This document shows, in pieces, positions 8,452-17,016 of a stretch of 64,000 bases of DNA (positions are counted from its first letter, which is position 1; each line of letters starts with the position of its first letter). A model generated the notes under the pieces. That model did not search any database. It saw nothing but the letters and a program-made list of their open reading frames with translations, and was not told the DNA's origin. Location of the stretch: contig NZ_CP025135.1 in the NCBI RefSeq assembly GCF_002833405.1, positions 3,267,501-3,331,500 of the forward strand, in the 5' to 3' direction. Both the position numbers and the translations under genes were made by a program. The stretch comes from Planococcus sp. MB-3u-03. Its GTDB lineage: Bacteria > Bacillota > Bacilli > Bacillales_A > Planococcaceae.

Positions 8452-9210
8452 TTGAACCGAAAAACATATATCGACAACGATTCCTATATCGCGGGCATGA
8501 CCATAAAAGACCCGCAAACGAGCGGCGATAATAACTTGGCGCTCCACGCCGGAACCCATCGCGAGCATTCACTCGAAAACCGGGAAGCTTTGCTTGCTTC
8601 ACTTGGCCACACCCTCGATGAACTTGTCTGCGCCAATCAAACCCACAGCAAGCATTTCCGAAAAGTGACCCGTGCAGATGCAGGCAAAGGCGCCCGCATT
8701 CTAGACGATGCGATTGCGGATACCGATGCGCTCTATACGCGCGATACAGGACTCGTGCTCTCGAGTTTTGCCGCTGATTGCGTGCCCGTAACTTTCTATC
8801 ACGTAACGGAAGAGTTGGTCGGTGCCGTACATTCCGGATGGCAAGGAACCGTAAAGGAACTCGTGCCGCACTTGTTTGCCCATTTAACCGCCAATGAAAA
8901 CTGCGCGCCGGAAGGATTCCGCGTCCAGATCGGCATGTCGCTCAGCCAGGAGAAATTTGAAGTGGATGAAGACGTCTACGTGAAATTCAAAGCACTCGGC
9001 TATGCCGACCCGTTCATCGAATTCAACGAAGAAACCGGGAAATACCATATCGACAATCAACTCACGGTCAAAACCCAGCTGGAACGCGCAGGCATTCCAG
9101 CCGAATATATCGACATCGACCGAAGCTGCACCTTCAAGAGTCCAGACGGCTTTTCCTACCGCGAAGACAGACAATGCGGCCGCCATATGGCTTATATCGT
9201 CAAGAAATAG
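8452..9210 (+). CDS. Laccase-domain protein (YfiH/PgeF family), purine nucleoside phosphorylase type
   Basis: A 252-residue protein of the family once called multicopper polyphenol oxidase and now known to include purine nucleoside phosphorylase/adenosine deaminase activity; the family also acts in muropeptide editing in enteric bacteria. The family motifs are present: CANQTHS (about residue 62), SSFAADCVPV with the metal-binding Cys, GAVHSGWQGT with the metal-binding His, and a late Cys (RSCTFKS). Start choice: TTG at 8452 has GGAGGGG six bases upstream, and a -10 box covers the alternative ATG at 8431. A much longer open frame upstream is antisense to the Nudix gene and is not credible. Monocistronic, ended by a hairpin at 9211. 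Confidence 0.88.
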   Translation: MNRKTYIDNDSYIAGMTIKDPQTSGDNNLALHAGTHREHSLENREALLASLGHTLDELVCANQTHSKHFRKVTRADAGKGARILDDAIADTDALYTRDTGLVLSSFAADCVPVTFYHVTEELVGAVHSGWQGTVKELVPHLFAHLTANENCAPEGFRVQIGMSLSQEKFEVDEDVYVKFKALGYADPFIEFNEETGKYHIDNQLTVKTQLERAGIPAEYIDIDRSCTFKSPDGFSYREDRQCGRHMAYIVKK

Positions 9211-9243
9211 CAAAAAGCTCTTCCGCATAGGGAGAGCTTTTTA
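9211..9243 (+). terminator. Terminator after the laccase-domain gene
   Basis: An AAAAAGCTCTTCC/GGAGAGCTTTTT hairpin begins right after the stop codon and is followed by T-rich sequence. Confidence 0.75.
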
Positions 9244-9329
9244 TAATAACTATTTGAACTGACGATCGACTGGATTATCGGTTTTTACATCCTGCTTTAA
9301 GAGAGATACAATAACTTCCTACTCTTAAA

Positions 9330-9510
9330 CTAGAGACGGAGCGGAAATGGCTGACTCCTGGGGGACCGTGCGGGCTGGCGAGACAAATGTGCCATGCTCT
9401 TCGGCACATTGGCTCAACACCCGCCCCATTCCCGGGCAGCTGAAAACGCGACGTCCTGTCGCATCAGCTGCATGACTCGCATCCTGCGAGCCCAAAGCAG
9501 CCATTGAAGC
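9330..9510. repeat. GC-rich intergenic element with three small hairpins
   Basis: A non-coding block between the laccase-domain gene and the helicase gene. It contains three perfect short hairpins: TGTGCC...GGCACA at 9388-9408, GCGACGTCCTGTCGC at 9448-9462, and CTCGCATCCTGCGAG at 9476-9490. Its start (GACTCCTGGGG) resembles the start of the element at 44294-44400 (GACTCCTGTGG). This looks like a diverged member of the dispersed intergenic repeats of Planococcaceae. The rest of the gap to 9579 shows nothing recognisable. Confidence 0.5.
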
Positions 9511-9579
9511 GCAGTCTATTAGCACTGGCTATGCACACTGGCTTCAACTACCAGACGGTATAATTCATCAATTATATCT

Positions 9580-12500
9580 TCAAATCATCAAAATCTCCCG
9601 AATGTCCTCTTCACTCATCGATTGCACGGCTTCTGAACCGGATTGGATCATCTCATCCACCAAATCCTGCTTGCGCAGCTGCAGGTCGTACATCTTCTCT
9701 TCAATCGTTCCTTTCGCCACTAAACGCAGCACTTGCACTTCCCGCTTCTGCCCCATCCGGTGTGCTCGGTCCGCTGCCTGCTGTTCGACGGCCGGGTTCC
9801 ACCACAAATCATACAGGATGACCGTATCGGCCCCCGTCAAATTGAGCCCGGTCCCGCCCGCTTTCAAGGAAATCAAAAACAGGTCCTCCTCGCCTTCGTT
9901 AAAGCGGTCGCATAATTCCACGCGCTCTTTTGGCGGCGTCGAGCCATCTAAATAGAAATACGACCTTCCTGAGCGCAAGAGCGACTGGCCGATGATATTG
10001 AGCATGCCCGTAAACTGTGAGAACACCAGCACACGGCGGCCGGTCAAGCGCGCCTCTTCCAGGATTTCCAGCAATTGCTCGAACTTCGCCGAGCCACCGG
10101 AGTAGTCTTCCACAAACAATGATGGGTGGCAGCATAATTGCCGCAGACGCGTCAGTCCCGCAAGAATGCGGATGCGGTTTTTGCGCATGCTATTGTCGCG
10201 CAGATGCTTCAAGGCTTCATGACGCAGTTCCGCGAGATACGCCGTGTACAGTTTCTTCTGCTCTTCGTGGAGTTCGGAATGTTCGATGCGCTCGATCTTT
10301 TGCGGCACTTCCCCAAGCACTTCCGCTTTCGTCCGGCGCAACAGGAACGGCCGCACGCGCTTGGCGATATCGGCGTTGCGCAGTTCCGCAAACTGGCTGC
10401 GGTCCGGAAGCAGCGCCGGAAAGACGACGTGGAAAATCGACCACAATTCATCGAGCGAGTTTTCAATCGGCGTCCCAGTGAGCGCGAACCGATGCCGTGC
10501 GTTCAGCTCTTTCACGGCTTTGGCGGTTTGAGTCGCCGGATTTTTAAAAGCTTGCGCTTCATCGAAGAAAATCGTATGGAAGGTCCAATCTTTATATGCC
10601 CCCCGGTCCATCCGCAGCGCCGGATAAGAAGTGATATACACATCACCGGGCTCTTTCAAGGCTTGCGTCCGCTTTGCTTTCGGGCCGTCGACGATGACCG
10701 TCTGGATCTCCGGTGCAAAGCGCTCGAATTCGGCTTGCCAATTGTACATGAGCGAAGAAGGCGCAACGATCAGCGCCGGTTCATCGCTCTTGCGGATGTC
10801 TTCCAGCACCGATTGCACAAAAGCGATGCTCTGGACGGTTTTTCCGAGTCCCATCTCATCTGCCAATATGCCGCCGAATCCGTACTTCGCCAGCAAACGG
10901 AACCAGCTGAAGCCGCGTTTTTGATAATCCCTTAAAATGCCTTCAAAATGCGCCGGCAATTGTTGTGATTGCGTCCACGGATGGTGCAGCTCTTTCAGCA
11001 AGCGCGCAAATTCCGTCCCTGTCTCCGATAATTCGTGCTGTTCGAGGCTCCCGGCAAGCCGCATGCCTTCCAGCAGCGGAATGCGCTGAACGCGTTCAAA
11101 ATTATCTTCATCGATGTTCATGACAGCCAAATACTCCTCAAACGCCGCCATGCCCGGAGTTTCAAGCGACATTAACGTACCGTTAGGGATGCGAAAATAG
11201 CGCTTTTTCTCCCGAATGGCGCGGATAATCCCCCGTAATTCTTCTTCCGGTATGCCCCCGAGATCAAAGCGGAACTCCAGCCAATCGGTCCGGTCTTTCG
11301 GCAGATTGACACGGATTTTCGGCCCCGGCAAGGTTTTTTGGATGCGCATTTTCACCGAAGTTGTCGCATAGACCTCGAGCCATTCTTCGAGCAGCGGCAC
11401 CGTATCGTAAAGGAAATCATATTCCGCTTCTTCGTCCTGGAGATAGAAACCGCCGTCCGTTTTCGTCAGCCGCCCCGACGCCATCAAGTCCATGATGGCC
11501 CGTTCTTTTTCGAGCTGGCGGAACACACCAGGATACTGCCGGTATGTTCCGTCGGGCTCTTCGCACGGATTGATGATGAGCTGTCCGTAATGAAATTCAA
11601 GTCCTGCAAGCAGTCGGCTGCGCACGCGATCGAGATACAGTTTCGCGCGCAGCGGCGTTTCCCCGATTTTCTCAATCGCCTTTTCAGTCACGATGACCGG
11701 CCCGAGCTTTTCCAGCCCCGGCAAGACGACTTTCATCATATGGGCGACTTGGCTTTCCTCGACCGCCAGCTCCTCGCCTGCCCCTTGCATCAATTCCTGC
11801 AAGCCTGAGAGACGCTTCATATCGGCACTGGCCGGCTGGACAATCGATTCTTCCGTCAAGGCGACGCCGTACTTCGGAAAAATTTGAAAACGCTCCAAAC
11901 CACGGACGATCAAGCGGTATCCGCTAGTGCCGTGGTCTAGTCGAAACGACACTGGCAGTGTATCCGTTACGTGAAATGGCAGCACTTCCCCGAGTGGATT
12001 TTCAAATTTGGCATGCGTTATTTCGCGCAACAATGGCAACAAGCGCTCCCAATCGCTTGCGGAAACGAGCAATTTTCCGTTTTCATCCGGCTGGGGATTG
12101 CTTTTATCGAGCACTTGAAGCAGCTCCAGGACCGGTTGTTCGAGTGCATGGCGGCTTGGGTCGTATGGAATCGCTGCGGTCTCCTCGTATTGGCCATTCG
12201 ACAGGGCCGAGACGAAACGCAGGGGATCCCTTACATTTTTCAAGATGGCCGTGCCGCTCCGGAACGTCAGTACCAATTGCTCTTTGCCTCCACTGCGTAT
12301 GGCTGCTTCCACGTGATACGGCACGCGCCGGTCGAAGCGATGCAGCCGGGCAGAAGGCTTGTCGTCTTCTTCAAACAAGCCGAACATCTGCTCAGCTAGT
12401 GGACGCTCCCGTTGGCCAAGCTCTTCCGCGGCGATCATCACCGCTGCAATGTGATGGCAATATGTATGGATGAATCCGACAGGCGGGCAGCTGCATTCTG

Positions 12501-12693
12501 CATGAATGGTCCCGGCTTGTGAACGGGTTAGCTCGACGTAGAATGAGCTGCGCCCTTCGACAATAGCTGTTATGGACTGGTCATTGGCTTCTGTGATATT
12601 GACTTTTCCGGCCATTTGAAACGCTTGGCCTTTTTTATAGGCAGCCTGGCCGCATAATTTGCGGATATGTTTATCGCTGATCCAAAATTCCAT
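9580..12693 (-). CDS. SNF2-family ATPase/helicase with SWIM zinc finger (YwqA-like)
   Basis: A 1037-residue cytosolic DNA-dependent ATPase. An N-terminal SWIM zinc finger (CxC...CHH at about residues 67-85) and an SNF2-associated region of about 450 residues precede the motor. Motor motifs: Walker A DEMGLGKT (about residue 611), Walker B/DEAQ box FFDEAQAFKNP (about 713), LTGTPIENSLDELW, and the arginine-finger motif ADRAHRMGQKREVQV (about 976). Such proteins remodel protein-DNA or RNA polymerase complexes; the close relatives are Bacillus YwqA and RapA-like enzymes. Start at 12693 because AAAGGGG is seven bases upstream and the earlier ATG lacks a site. No methyltransferase or nuclease neighbour suggests a defence island. 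Confidence 0.92.
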   Translation of the reverse strand: MEFWISDKHIRKLCGQAAYKKGQAFQMAGKVNITEANDQSITAIVEGRSSFYVELTRSQAGTIHAECSCPPVGFIHTYCHHIAAVMIAAEELGQRERPLAEQMFGLFEEDDKPSARLHRFDRRVPYHVEAAIRSGGKEQLVLTFRSGTAILKNVRDPLRFVSALSNGQYEETAAIPYDPSRHALEQPVLELLQVLDKSNPQPDENGKLLVSASDWERLLPLLREITHAKFENPLGEVLPFHVTDTLPVSFRLDHGTSGYRLIVRGLERFQIFPKYGVALTEESIVQPASADMKRLSGLQELMQGAGEELAVEESQVAHMMKVVLPGLEKLGPVIVTEKAIEKIGETPLRAKLYLDRVRSRLLAGLEFHYGQLIINPCEEPDGTYRQYPGVFRQLEKERAIMDLMASGRLTKTDGGFYLQDEEAEYDFLYDTVPLLEEWLEVYATTSVKMRIQKTLPGPKIRVNLPKDRTDWLEFRFDLGGIPEEELRGIIRAIREKKRYFRIPNGTLMSLETPGMAAFEEYLAVMNIDEDNFERVQRIPLLEGMRLAGSLEQHELSETGTEFARLLKELHHPWTQSQQLPAHFEGILRDYQKRGFSWFRLLAKYGFGGILADEMGLGKTVQSIAFVQSVLEDIRKSDEPALIVAPSSLMYNWQAEFERFAPEIQTVIVDGPKAKRTQALKEPGDVYITSYPALRMDRGAYKDWTFHTIFFDEAQAFKNPATQTAKAVKELNARHRFALTGTPIENSLDELWSIFHVVFPALLPDRSQFAELRNADIAKRVRPFLLRRTKAEVLGEVPQKIERIEHSELHEEQKKLYTAYLAELRHEALKHLRDNSMRKNRIRILAGLTRLRQLCCHPSLFVEDYSGGSAKFEQLLEILEEARLTGRRVLVFSQFTGMLNIIGQSLLRSGRSYFYLDGSTPPKERVELCDRFNEGEEDLFLISLKAGGTGLNLTGADTVILYDLWWNPAVEQQAADRAHRMGQKREVQVLRLVAKGTIEEKMYDLQLRKQDLVDEMIQSGSEAVQSMSEEDIREILMI

Positions 12694-12770
12694 AGCGGCC
12701 CCTTTCTTCTGCGTGATGATGTCGTACATTCATTATCCGGCATGCCGCGTTCGTCTTCAAGCGGAGGCGC

Positions 12771-12800
12771 TTTACATAGCATGTGCTTTCAACTTATAAT
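12771..12800 (+). promoter_or_regulatory. Promoter of the SRPBCC gene
   Basis: TTTACA-N18-TATAAT on the plus strand, about 54 bp before the start codon. Confidence 0.6.
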
Positions 12801-12853
12801 AGACTTAATTTTCAGATATTAATTGATAGCTTGATTCCAAGGGGGAGATAGCA

Positions 12854-13303
12854 ATGGCTCGTGCCCATCAAAGCATATTCATCCAAGCGCCGATCGACGA
12901 AGTGTTCCAGTTCGCCAAGAAACCCGGAAACTGGACGAGTTTTTACAATCATTTATCTAAACCGGAAAGAATCGAAGGCACCGGCGAAGCAGGCACTGAA
13001 GTCGAGACGGTATTTTCCATTGTCGGCTTGCGCTTCCCGGTGACAATCAATGTGGTGCGCTGTGAACGCAGTGGCGAGGAAGGATTTTGGGAAGGCATCA
13101 TCACCGGCAGCTTTATCGCCCACCAAAAGAGCCATTACCGTTCGATGGAAGGCGGAACGGAAGCGGTCTTCGAACTGGAAATCGATCTGCCCGACAGCGC
13201 TTTCGACCGTTTTACCGAGCGATTGGTCTACGACCGGCTGGAGAAGAACACACTTCGCCATACGCTTGAAAATCTCAAAGCGACTTGTGAATTGGAGCGG
13301 TGA
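12854..13303 (+). CDS. SRPBCC (START-like) family protein
   Basis: A 149-residue protein with the START/Bet v1-like ligand-binding fold pattern: an N-terminal strand with 'IFIQAPIDEVFQFAKKPGNW' as its hallmark, a beta sheet, and a long C-terminal helix (about residues 115-145). The family binds hydrophobic ligands or acts as polyketide cyclase/dehydrase. No catalytic assignment is possible here. The ATG has GGGGGAG nine bases upstream and a clear sigma-A promoter. It stands alone, divergent from the SNF2 gene and ended by a strong terminator at 13385. Confidence 0.8.
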   Translation: MARAHQSIFIQAPIDEVFQFAKKPGNWTSFYNHLSKPERIEGTGEAGTEVETVFSIVGLRFPVTINVVRCERSGEEGFWEGIITGSFIAHQKSHYRSMEGGTEAVFELEIDLPDSAFDRFTERLVYDRLEKNTLRHTLENLKATCELER

Positions 13304-13384
13304 ACCCTAGTTGCCCAAAGGATAAATCAACTGAGCTTGGAAAGAAACTAGCGATCATCACTGGCTCGCTTATTGAACTAATTG

Positions 13385-13421
13385 AAAACCCGTATGCTAA
13401 ATTCCGGCATACGGGTTTTTT
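13385..13421 (+). terminator. Terminator of the SRPBCC gene
   Basis: A perfect 13-bp stem AAAACCCGTATGC with a 9-nt loop and a T6 tail. Confidence 0.85.
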
Positions 13422-13429
13422 GGGCATTA

Positions 13430-13544
13430 AAAAACACCCCGCATAAATGCGGGATGTATCGATAGCTGCGGCGTATCAGGCCACGCTCCACAACGTGTTC
13501 CATAAAGGAATGCCTGTCCGTCTTATGCAGCTTAGCTCATCGCG
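13430..13544 (-). ncRNA. Unidentified structured small RNA (about 115 nt)
   Basis: On the minus strand a sigma-A promoter (TTGACA-N17-TATTGT, 13551-13579) points at a compact foldable sequence ending in the terminator CCCGCA-TAAA-type hairpin plus T6 (13429-13454). Predicted fold: an outer stem AGCTGC/GCAGCT, an internal loop, a stem CAGGC/GCCTG, then a three-way junction with hairpins TTCC/GGAA and CACG/CGTG. There is no ORF in it. The next gene downstream on this strand is beyond a convergent gene, so it is more likely a stand-alone RNA than a leader. I do not recognise the class. It lacks the core sequences of SAM, TPP, FMN, purine, lysine, T-box, SRP, 6S or tmRNA as I know them. Confidence 0.6.
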
Positions 13545-13550
13545 TAGTTA

Positions 13551-13579
13551 ACAATAGCCTATACACCATGCCCTGTCAA
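13551..13579 (-). promoter_or_regulatory. Sigma-A promoter of the small RNA
   Basis: TTGACA (perfect) and TATTGT spaced by 17 bp on the minus strand, with the expected start near 13544. Confidence 0.65.
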
Positions 13580-13747
13580 CTCCAAAAATCCGAAGCCTCT
13601 ACCTCTTCCTTTAAAACTGACCCCTAAAAATTATTCAGAATTGATACTTTTAACTAGGTCAATTACTTGCTACAGTAGTTCAAAACTACACGGCATTGCT
13701 GGAGGGCCTTGCGCCTGGCGGATGTCCAAGAAAGAAGGAATCGTTTC

Positions 13748-14284
13748 ATGCAAAAAACTACGACTTATTCCAGTTCCAAAACCTATGATTTGATCATCAC
13801 TTCGATGCTCATCGCACTTGTTTTTGTGGCAACGATGTTGCTCAACATCCGCCTGCCGATTGCGGCAAATGGCGGACTGGTCCACCTTGGCACGACGATG
13901 CTGTTCACGGCAGCCCTGTTGTTCGGGCCGAAAAAAGGCGCCATCGCCGGAGCAGTCGGAATGGGGCTCTTCGATTTAGTATCAGGCTGGACGCTATGGG
14001 CACCGATCACCATCATCGCACGCGGCTTGCAAGGCTACCTGGTCGGGAAAATCGCCTGGTCGGGCGGGCGCGGCGGCGAAAGCCTTGGATTCAACATCCT
14101 GGCTGCGGCGCTTTCCATTCCGGTCATGGTCGCTATCTACTATATCGGTGAAGCGATTATCTTCAGCAGCTGGATCATTCCGGCAGCCTCCATTCCAGGA
14201 AACCTGGTGCAAAACGCAGTCGGATTGGCACTCGCCATTCCAGTTGTTGCAGCGTTGAAGAAAACACCTTACTTCAGAAATTAA
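13748..14284 (+). CDS. ECF transporter S component (COG4720-like)
   Basis: A 178-residue integral membrane protein with about five to six hydrophobic helices, glycine-rich loops (GPKKGAIAGAVGMGLFD) and the C-terminal GNLVQNAVGLALAIPV pattern of substrate-binding S components of energy-coupling-factor vitamin transporters. The subgroup imports vitamins or precursors such as riboflavin-like compounds or thiamine pyrimidines. The substrate cannot be told from sequence alone, and no known riboswitch is visible in the 170-bp leader. The shared EcfA/EcfT module is not in this window. The start at 13748 has AAGGA seven bases upstream; an ATG 13 codons earlier lacks a site. A bidirectional terminator follows. 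Confidence 0.85.
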   Translation: MQKTTTYSSSKTYDLIITSMLIALVFVATMLLNIRLPIAANGGLVHLGTTMLFTAALLFGPKKGAIAGAVGMGLFDLVSGWTLWAPITIIARGLQGYLVGKIAWSGGRGGESLGFNILAAALSIPVMVAIYYIGEAIIFSSWIIPAASIPGNLVQNAVGLALAIPVVAALKKTPYFRN

Positions 14285-14285
14285 T

Positions 14286-14327
14286 AAAATGCCACTCCTG
14301 ACATTTCAGGAGCGGCATTTTTTATTT
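14286..14327. terminator. Bidirectional terminator between the ECF and GNAT genes
   Basis: An AAAATGCC-CTCCTG/CAGGAG-GGCATTTTTT hairpin between convergent genes. It overlaps the last codons of the GNAT gene. Confidence 0.8.
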
Positions 14328-14738
14328 GCGAAGTGATTTTCTGAATCCATAAAAAGGCTGGAACCCATTGCCTTCGTAAAAAGAACTCGACGAGCTGGAG
14401 GCTAGAAGATCGATTCTTGTATCTGGGTGCAACGCGTGCACAAAATCCAGTAACTTTTTCCCAGCCCCGCATCCTCTAAAGGGTTGAGCTACAAGCAGTT
14501 CGCTAATATACGTGCTGACAGAGCCGTCGGTGACTCCTCTTATATAAGCTATGAGCCCCTGGTCTTGTGATTCTGCCACATAAGCGATGTTCAAGTTTTT
14601 CCACGCTTCTTTTGTTTGGATATTTTTCTCCACCAGACCTGTCCATCCTTGTTGTTGGTTCAACCGTTGGATGTGCTCCAAATCTTTTTCTTCGTAGCTT
14701 CGGATCGTAATCTCCAGCGCATCCCCTGCCTGTGCCAT
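14322..14738 (-). CDS. GNAT family N-acetyltransferase
   Basis: A 138-residue acetyltransferase-fold protein. The acetyl-CoA loop is visible as QPFRGCGAGKKLLDFVHAL (about residues 86-104), preceded by the strand VSTYISELLV. The C-terminal SSSSSFYEGNGFQPFYGF is the usual GNAT end motif. The substrate is unknown. The ATG has AGGAGG eight bases upstream. It stands downstream of no obvious operon partner: mqo, upstream on the same strand, has its own terminator. Confidence 0.85.
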   Translation of the reverse strand: MAQAGDALEITIRSYEEKDLEHIQRLNQQQGWTGLVEKNIQTKEAWKNLNIAYVAESQDQGLIAYIRGVTDGSVSTYISELLVAQPFRGCGAGKKLLDFVHALHPDTRIDLLASSSSSSFYEGNGFQPFYGFRKSLRK

Positions 14739-14783
14739 ATAAATGCCTCCTGCCGAAATAGTTTAATTGCTTTTCAAAGCTTG

Positions 14784-14817
14784 CAAAAAAACCGCCAAGA
14801 TTGCTCTCGGCGGTTTT
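14784..14817 (-). terminator. Terminator of mqo
   Basis: An AAAACCGCC/GGCGGTTTTTTT hairpin immediately beyond the mqo stop codon, with the T run on the minus strand. Confidence 0.8.
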
Positions 14818-14824
14818 CTCTTCA

Positions 14825-16354
14825 TTAAATTTGCGGTGTTAAATCTTCCGGCGCATGGTCGGCCGGTTTCACTTCATTCAAATCCAGCGTTTCTGCTGTG
14901 TATTTATGCACATGTTTCAATAGCTCTTCGTTGTTCATCAAGGATTTGCCGTAGGACGGAATCATTTCCTTGATCTGTGGCTCCCATTTTGCAAGGTCTT
15001 CAGGGAAGCAGCGTGCGAGCACGTCGAGCATGACATGGACCGCTGTCGATGCACCCGGAGATGCACCAAGAAGCGCAGAGATCGTGCCGTCTGCTGAGCT
15101 GACGACTTCCGTGCCGAATTGCAGCGTGCCTTTGCCGCCTGCGTCGGTATCTTTGATGACCTGAACGCGTTGTCCTGCGACAACGAGCTCCCAGTCATCG
15201 CTTTTCGCAGCCGGAATGAATTCGCGCAGTTCTTCCATGCGCTGTTCTTTCGACTGGATGACTTGCTGGATCAGGTATTGTGTCAGCGACAAGTTTTTCG
15301 CTCCGCCTGACAGCATCGTCAATACGTTATTCGGCTTGACGGATGCCACCAAGTCCATATAAGAGCCGGTTTTCAGGAACTTCGGCGTAAAGCCTGCGAA
15401 CGGCCCGAACAACAAGGATTTCTTGTCGTCGATAAAGCGGGTATCCAAGTGAGGCACGGACATCGGCGGTGCGCCGACTTTCGCTTTGCCGTAAACTTTC
15501 GCGTGATGCTGTTCGATGACTTCCGGGTTTTTGCAGACCATGAACAGGCCGCTGACCGGGAATCCGCCGATATGCTTGGATTCCGGGATGCCGGATTTTT
15601 GGAGCAAGTGGATGCTTGCACCGCCGCCGCCAATAAAGACGAACTTCGCTGTGTGTACATCGAGTTTGCCGGTCTCCAAGTTTTTAACTTTCAGCAACCA
15701 ACGGCCATCTTTCATTTGTTTCAAATCCTGCACCACGTGGCGGTAATGGACATTAACGTCTTCTTTTACGAGACGGTCGAACAGCATGCGCGTCAAAGCG
15801 CCGAAGTTTACGTCCGTGCCCGTATCGATTTTCGTCGCAGCGATCGGCTCATTGTCCTGGCGGTTCGCCATGATCAATGGCATCCATTCTTTCAGCACTT
15901 CCGGGTCGTCGGAAAATTCCATGCCTGTAAAGAGCGGGTTTTCAATCATTGCGTCAAAACGTTTTTTCAGGAAACGGATATTGTCTTCGCCTTGCACCAT
16001 GCTGATGTGCGGAAGCGGGCGAATGAAGTCTTCCGGGTTTTTCAACAATCCGGTTTTCACGAGATGGGACCAGAACTGGGCCGATACCTGGAATTGTTCG
16101 TTGACGTCAATGGCTTTGCTGATATCCATCGTGCCGTCCGGTTTTTCTTTCGTATAGTTCAATTCACAAAGGGCTGCGTGGCCAGTACCGGCATTGTTCC
16201 ATTCGTTTGAACTTTCTTCGCCTGGGCTCGACAATTTCTCGAACACATTGATTTTCATGTCTGGAGATAATTCTTTTAGGAGAATCCCCAGAGTCGCACT
16301 CATAATACCAGCACCGATTAAGATTACATCTGTATCAGTTTCTCTATTGCTCAT
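14825..16354 (-). CDS. mqo: Malate:quinone oxidoreductase
   Basis: A 509-residue FAD-dependent, membrane-associated enzyme that oxidises malate to oxaloacetate and passes electrons to the quinone pool, bypassing NAD-malate dehydrogenase in the TCA cycle. The N-terminal dinucleotide fold [18 protein letters not shown] is followed by the family-specific [23 protein letters not shown], and the C-terminal half contains [19 protein letters not shown]. The length is the usual 490-510. It is monocistronic with its own terminator. The upstream 310-bp gap (16355-16665) is A/T-rich near mqo and otherwise shows no gene. Confidence 0.95.
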   Translation of the reverse strand: MSNRETDTDVILIGAGIMSATLGILLKELSPDMKINVFEKLSSPGEESSNEWNNAGTGHAALCELNYTKEKPDGTMDISKAIDVNEQFQVSAQFWSHLVKTGLLKNPEDFIRPLPHISMVQGEDNIRFLKKRFDAMIENPLFTGMEFSDDPEVLKEWMPLIMANRQDNEPIAATKIDTGTDVNFGALTRMLFDRLVKEDVNVHYRHVVQDLKQMKDGRWLLKVKNLETGKLDVHTAKFVFIGGGGASIHLLQKSGIPESKHIGGFPVSGLFMVCKNPEVIEQHHAKVYGKAKVGAPPMSVPHLDTRFIDDKKSLLFGPFAGFTPKFLKTGSYMDLVASVKPNNVLTMLSGGAKNLSLTQYLIQQVIQSKEQRMEELREFIPAAKSDDWELVVAGQRVQVIKDTDAGGKGTLQFGTEVVSSADGTISALLGASPGASTAVHVMLDVLARCFPEDLAKWEPQIKEMIPSYGKSLMNNEELLKHVHKYTAETLDLNEVKPADHAPEDLTPQI

Positions 16355-16611
16355 GTATACCTTCCTTTTCTACGCAAGTATTAGCGGCTTTCGAGTCCAC
16401 CGCTTCCGTGTTAAATCCATCATCTATTGTATGCCTGTGTGACACAAAATTTCTACTACTAACGGACAATTATAAACCATTTTGCGTAAGGATTAAAGAA
16501 AATAAGCCTTTTGTGCAAAGCCATGAGATGAAAAAGCAGATTCCTGCACTGAAGGCGCGTAATCCCCCTTCGAACGAGCAGCTTAGTCTATTCCGCAATC
16601 TGCGCCCATGC

Positions 16612-16640
16612 AAAAAGAGACCGTCATTGCGACGGTCTCT
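16612..16640 (-). terminator. Terminator of the small membrane protein gene
   Basis: AGAGACCGTC-ATTGC-GACGGTCTCT stem followed by T5 on the minus strand. Confidence 0.8.
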
Positions 16641-16665
16641 ACAGAGTCTTCGTTGCCATTGAATT

Positions 16666-16923
16666 TCACCAGCTTGGCTTGGAAGCGAATTTCTTGTAAA
16701 GGGCAAGCAGGCACCAGAACAGCAGGGCCGTGGCGAGAAAACTGGCCACGTACCCGATCGGGGAAACGGCATAACCGAATGATACTTCCGACTGCAGCAC
16801 ATGCTCATTCGCCCATAACGCTTCGATATTCGGCTGGTACAGCATCGTTTTCGCATATCCGACCGTAAATGTAATAACCCAATACAAAAGATGGACCATT
16901 ACGGCCCCGCTGCTGCCTGGCAT
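16666..16923 (-). CDS. Small membrane protein of unknown function
   Basis: About 85 residues with two hydrophobic helices (around VHLLYWVITFTVGYAKTM and IGYVASFLATALLFWCLLALY), joined by an extracytoplasmic loop, and a basic C-terminus. I do not recognise the family. The start is uncertain: in-frame ATGs at 16965, 16923 and 16899 all have weak ribosome binding sites, and I chose the one that keeps the first helix with a short lead. A terminator follows. The gene lies downstream of tag on the same strand, with a 93-bp gap. Confidence 0.5.
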   Translation of the reverse strand: MPGSSGAVMVHLLYWVITFTVGYAKTMLYQPNIEALWANEHVLQSEVSFGYAVSPIGYVASFLATALLFWCLLALYKKFASKPSW

Positions 16924-17016
16924 ATCAGCTTCATCCCGCTCACCCCTTTTTCCATATTTTAGCATAAAAATGGAAGTGCGCCTATATAGAATTCCAACTG
17001 TTCCCAATTTTTTTAT

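Noticed and set aside
9388..9490. CRISPR-like array of short hairpins
   Set aside because: The three hairpins differ from each other, spacing is irregular, and no cas gene is present.
9580..12693. Part of a phage-defence island (SNF2-type DISARM/other helicase)
   Set aside because: The SWIM-SNF2 layout matches the housekeeping YwqA-like protein, and the neighbours are metabolic genes with no nuclease or methyltransferase.
13430..13544. T-box, SAM or cobalamin riboswitch
   Set aside because: None of the conserved core sequences is present, and no gene follows on the same strand before the convergent gene.
16408..16662. Plus-strand 84-codon reading frame in the mqo upstream gap
   Set aside because: No ribosome binding site, and it runs through the terminator hairpin at 16612. 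The residue pattern is not protein-like.
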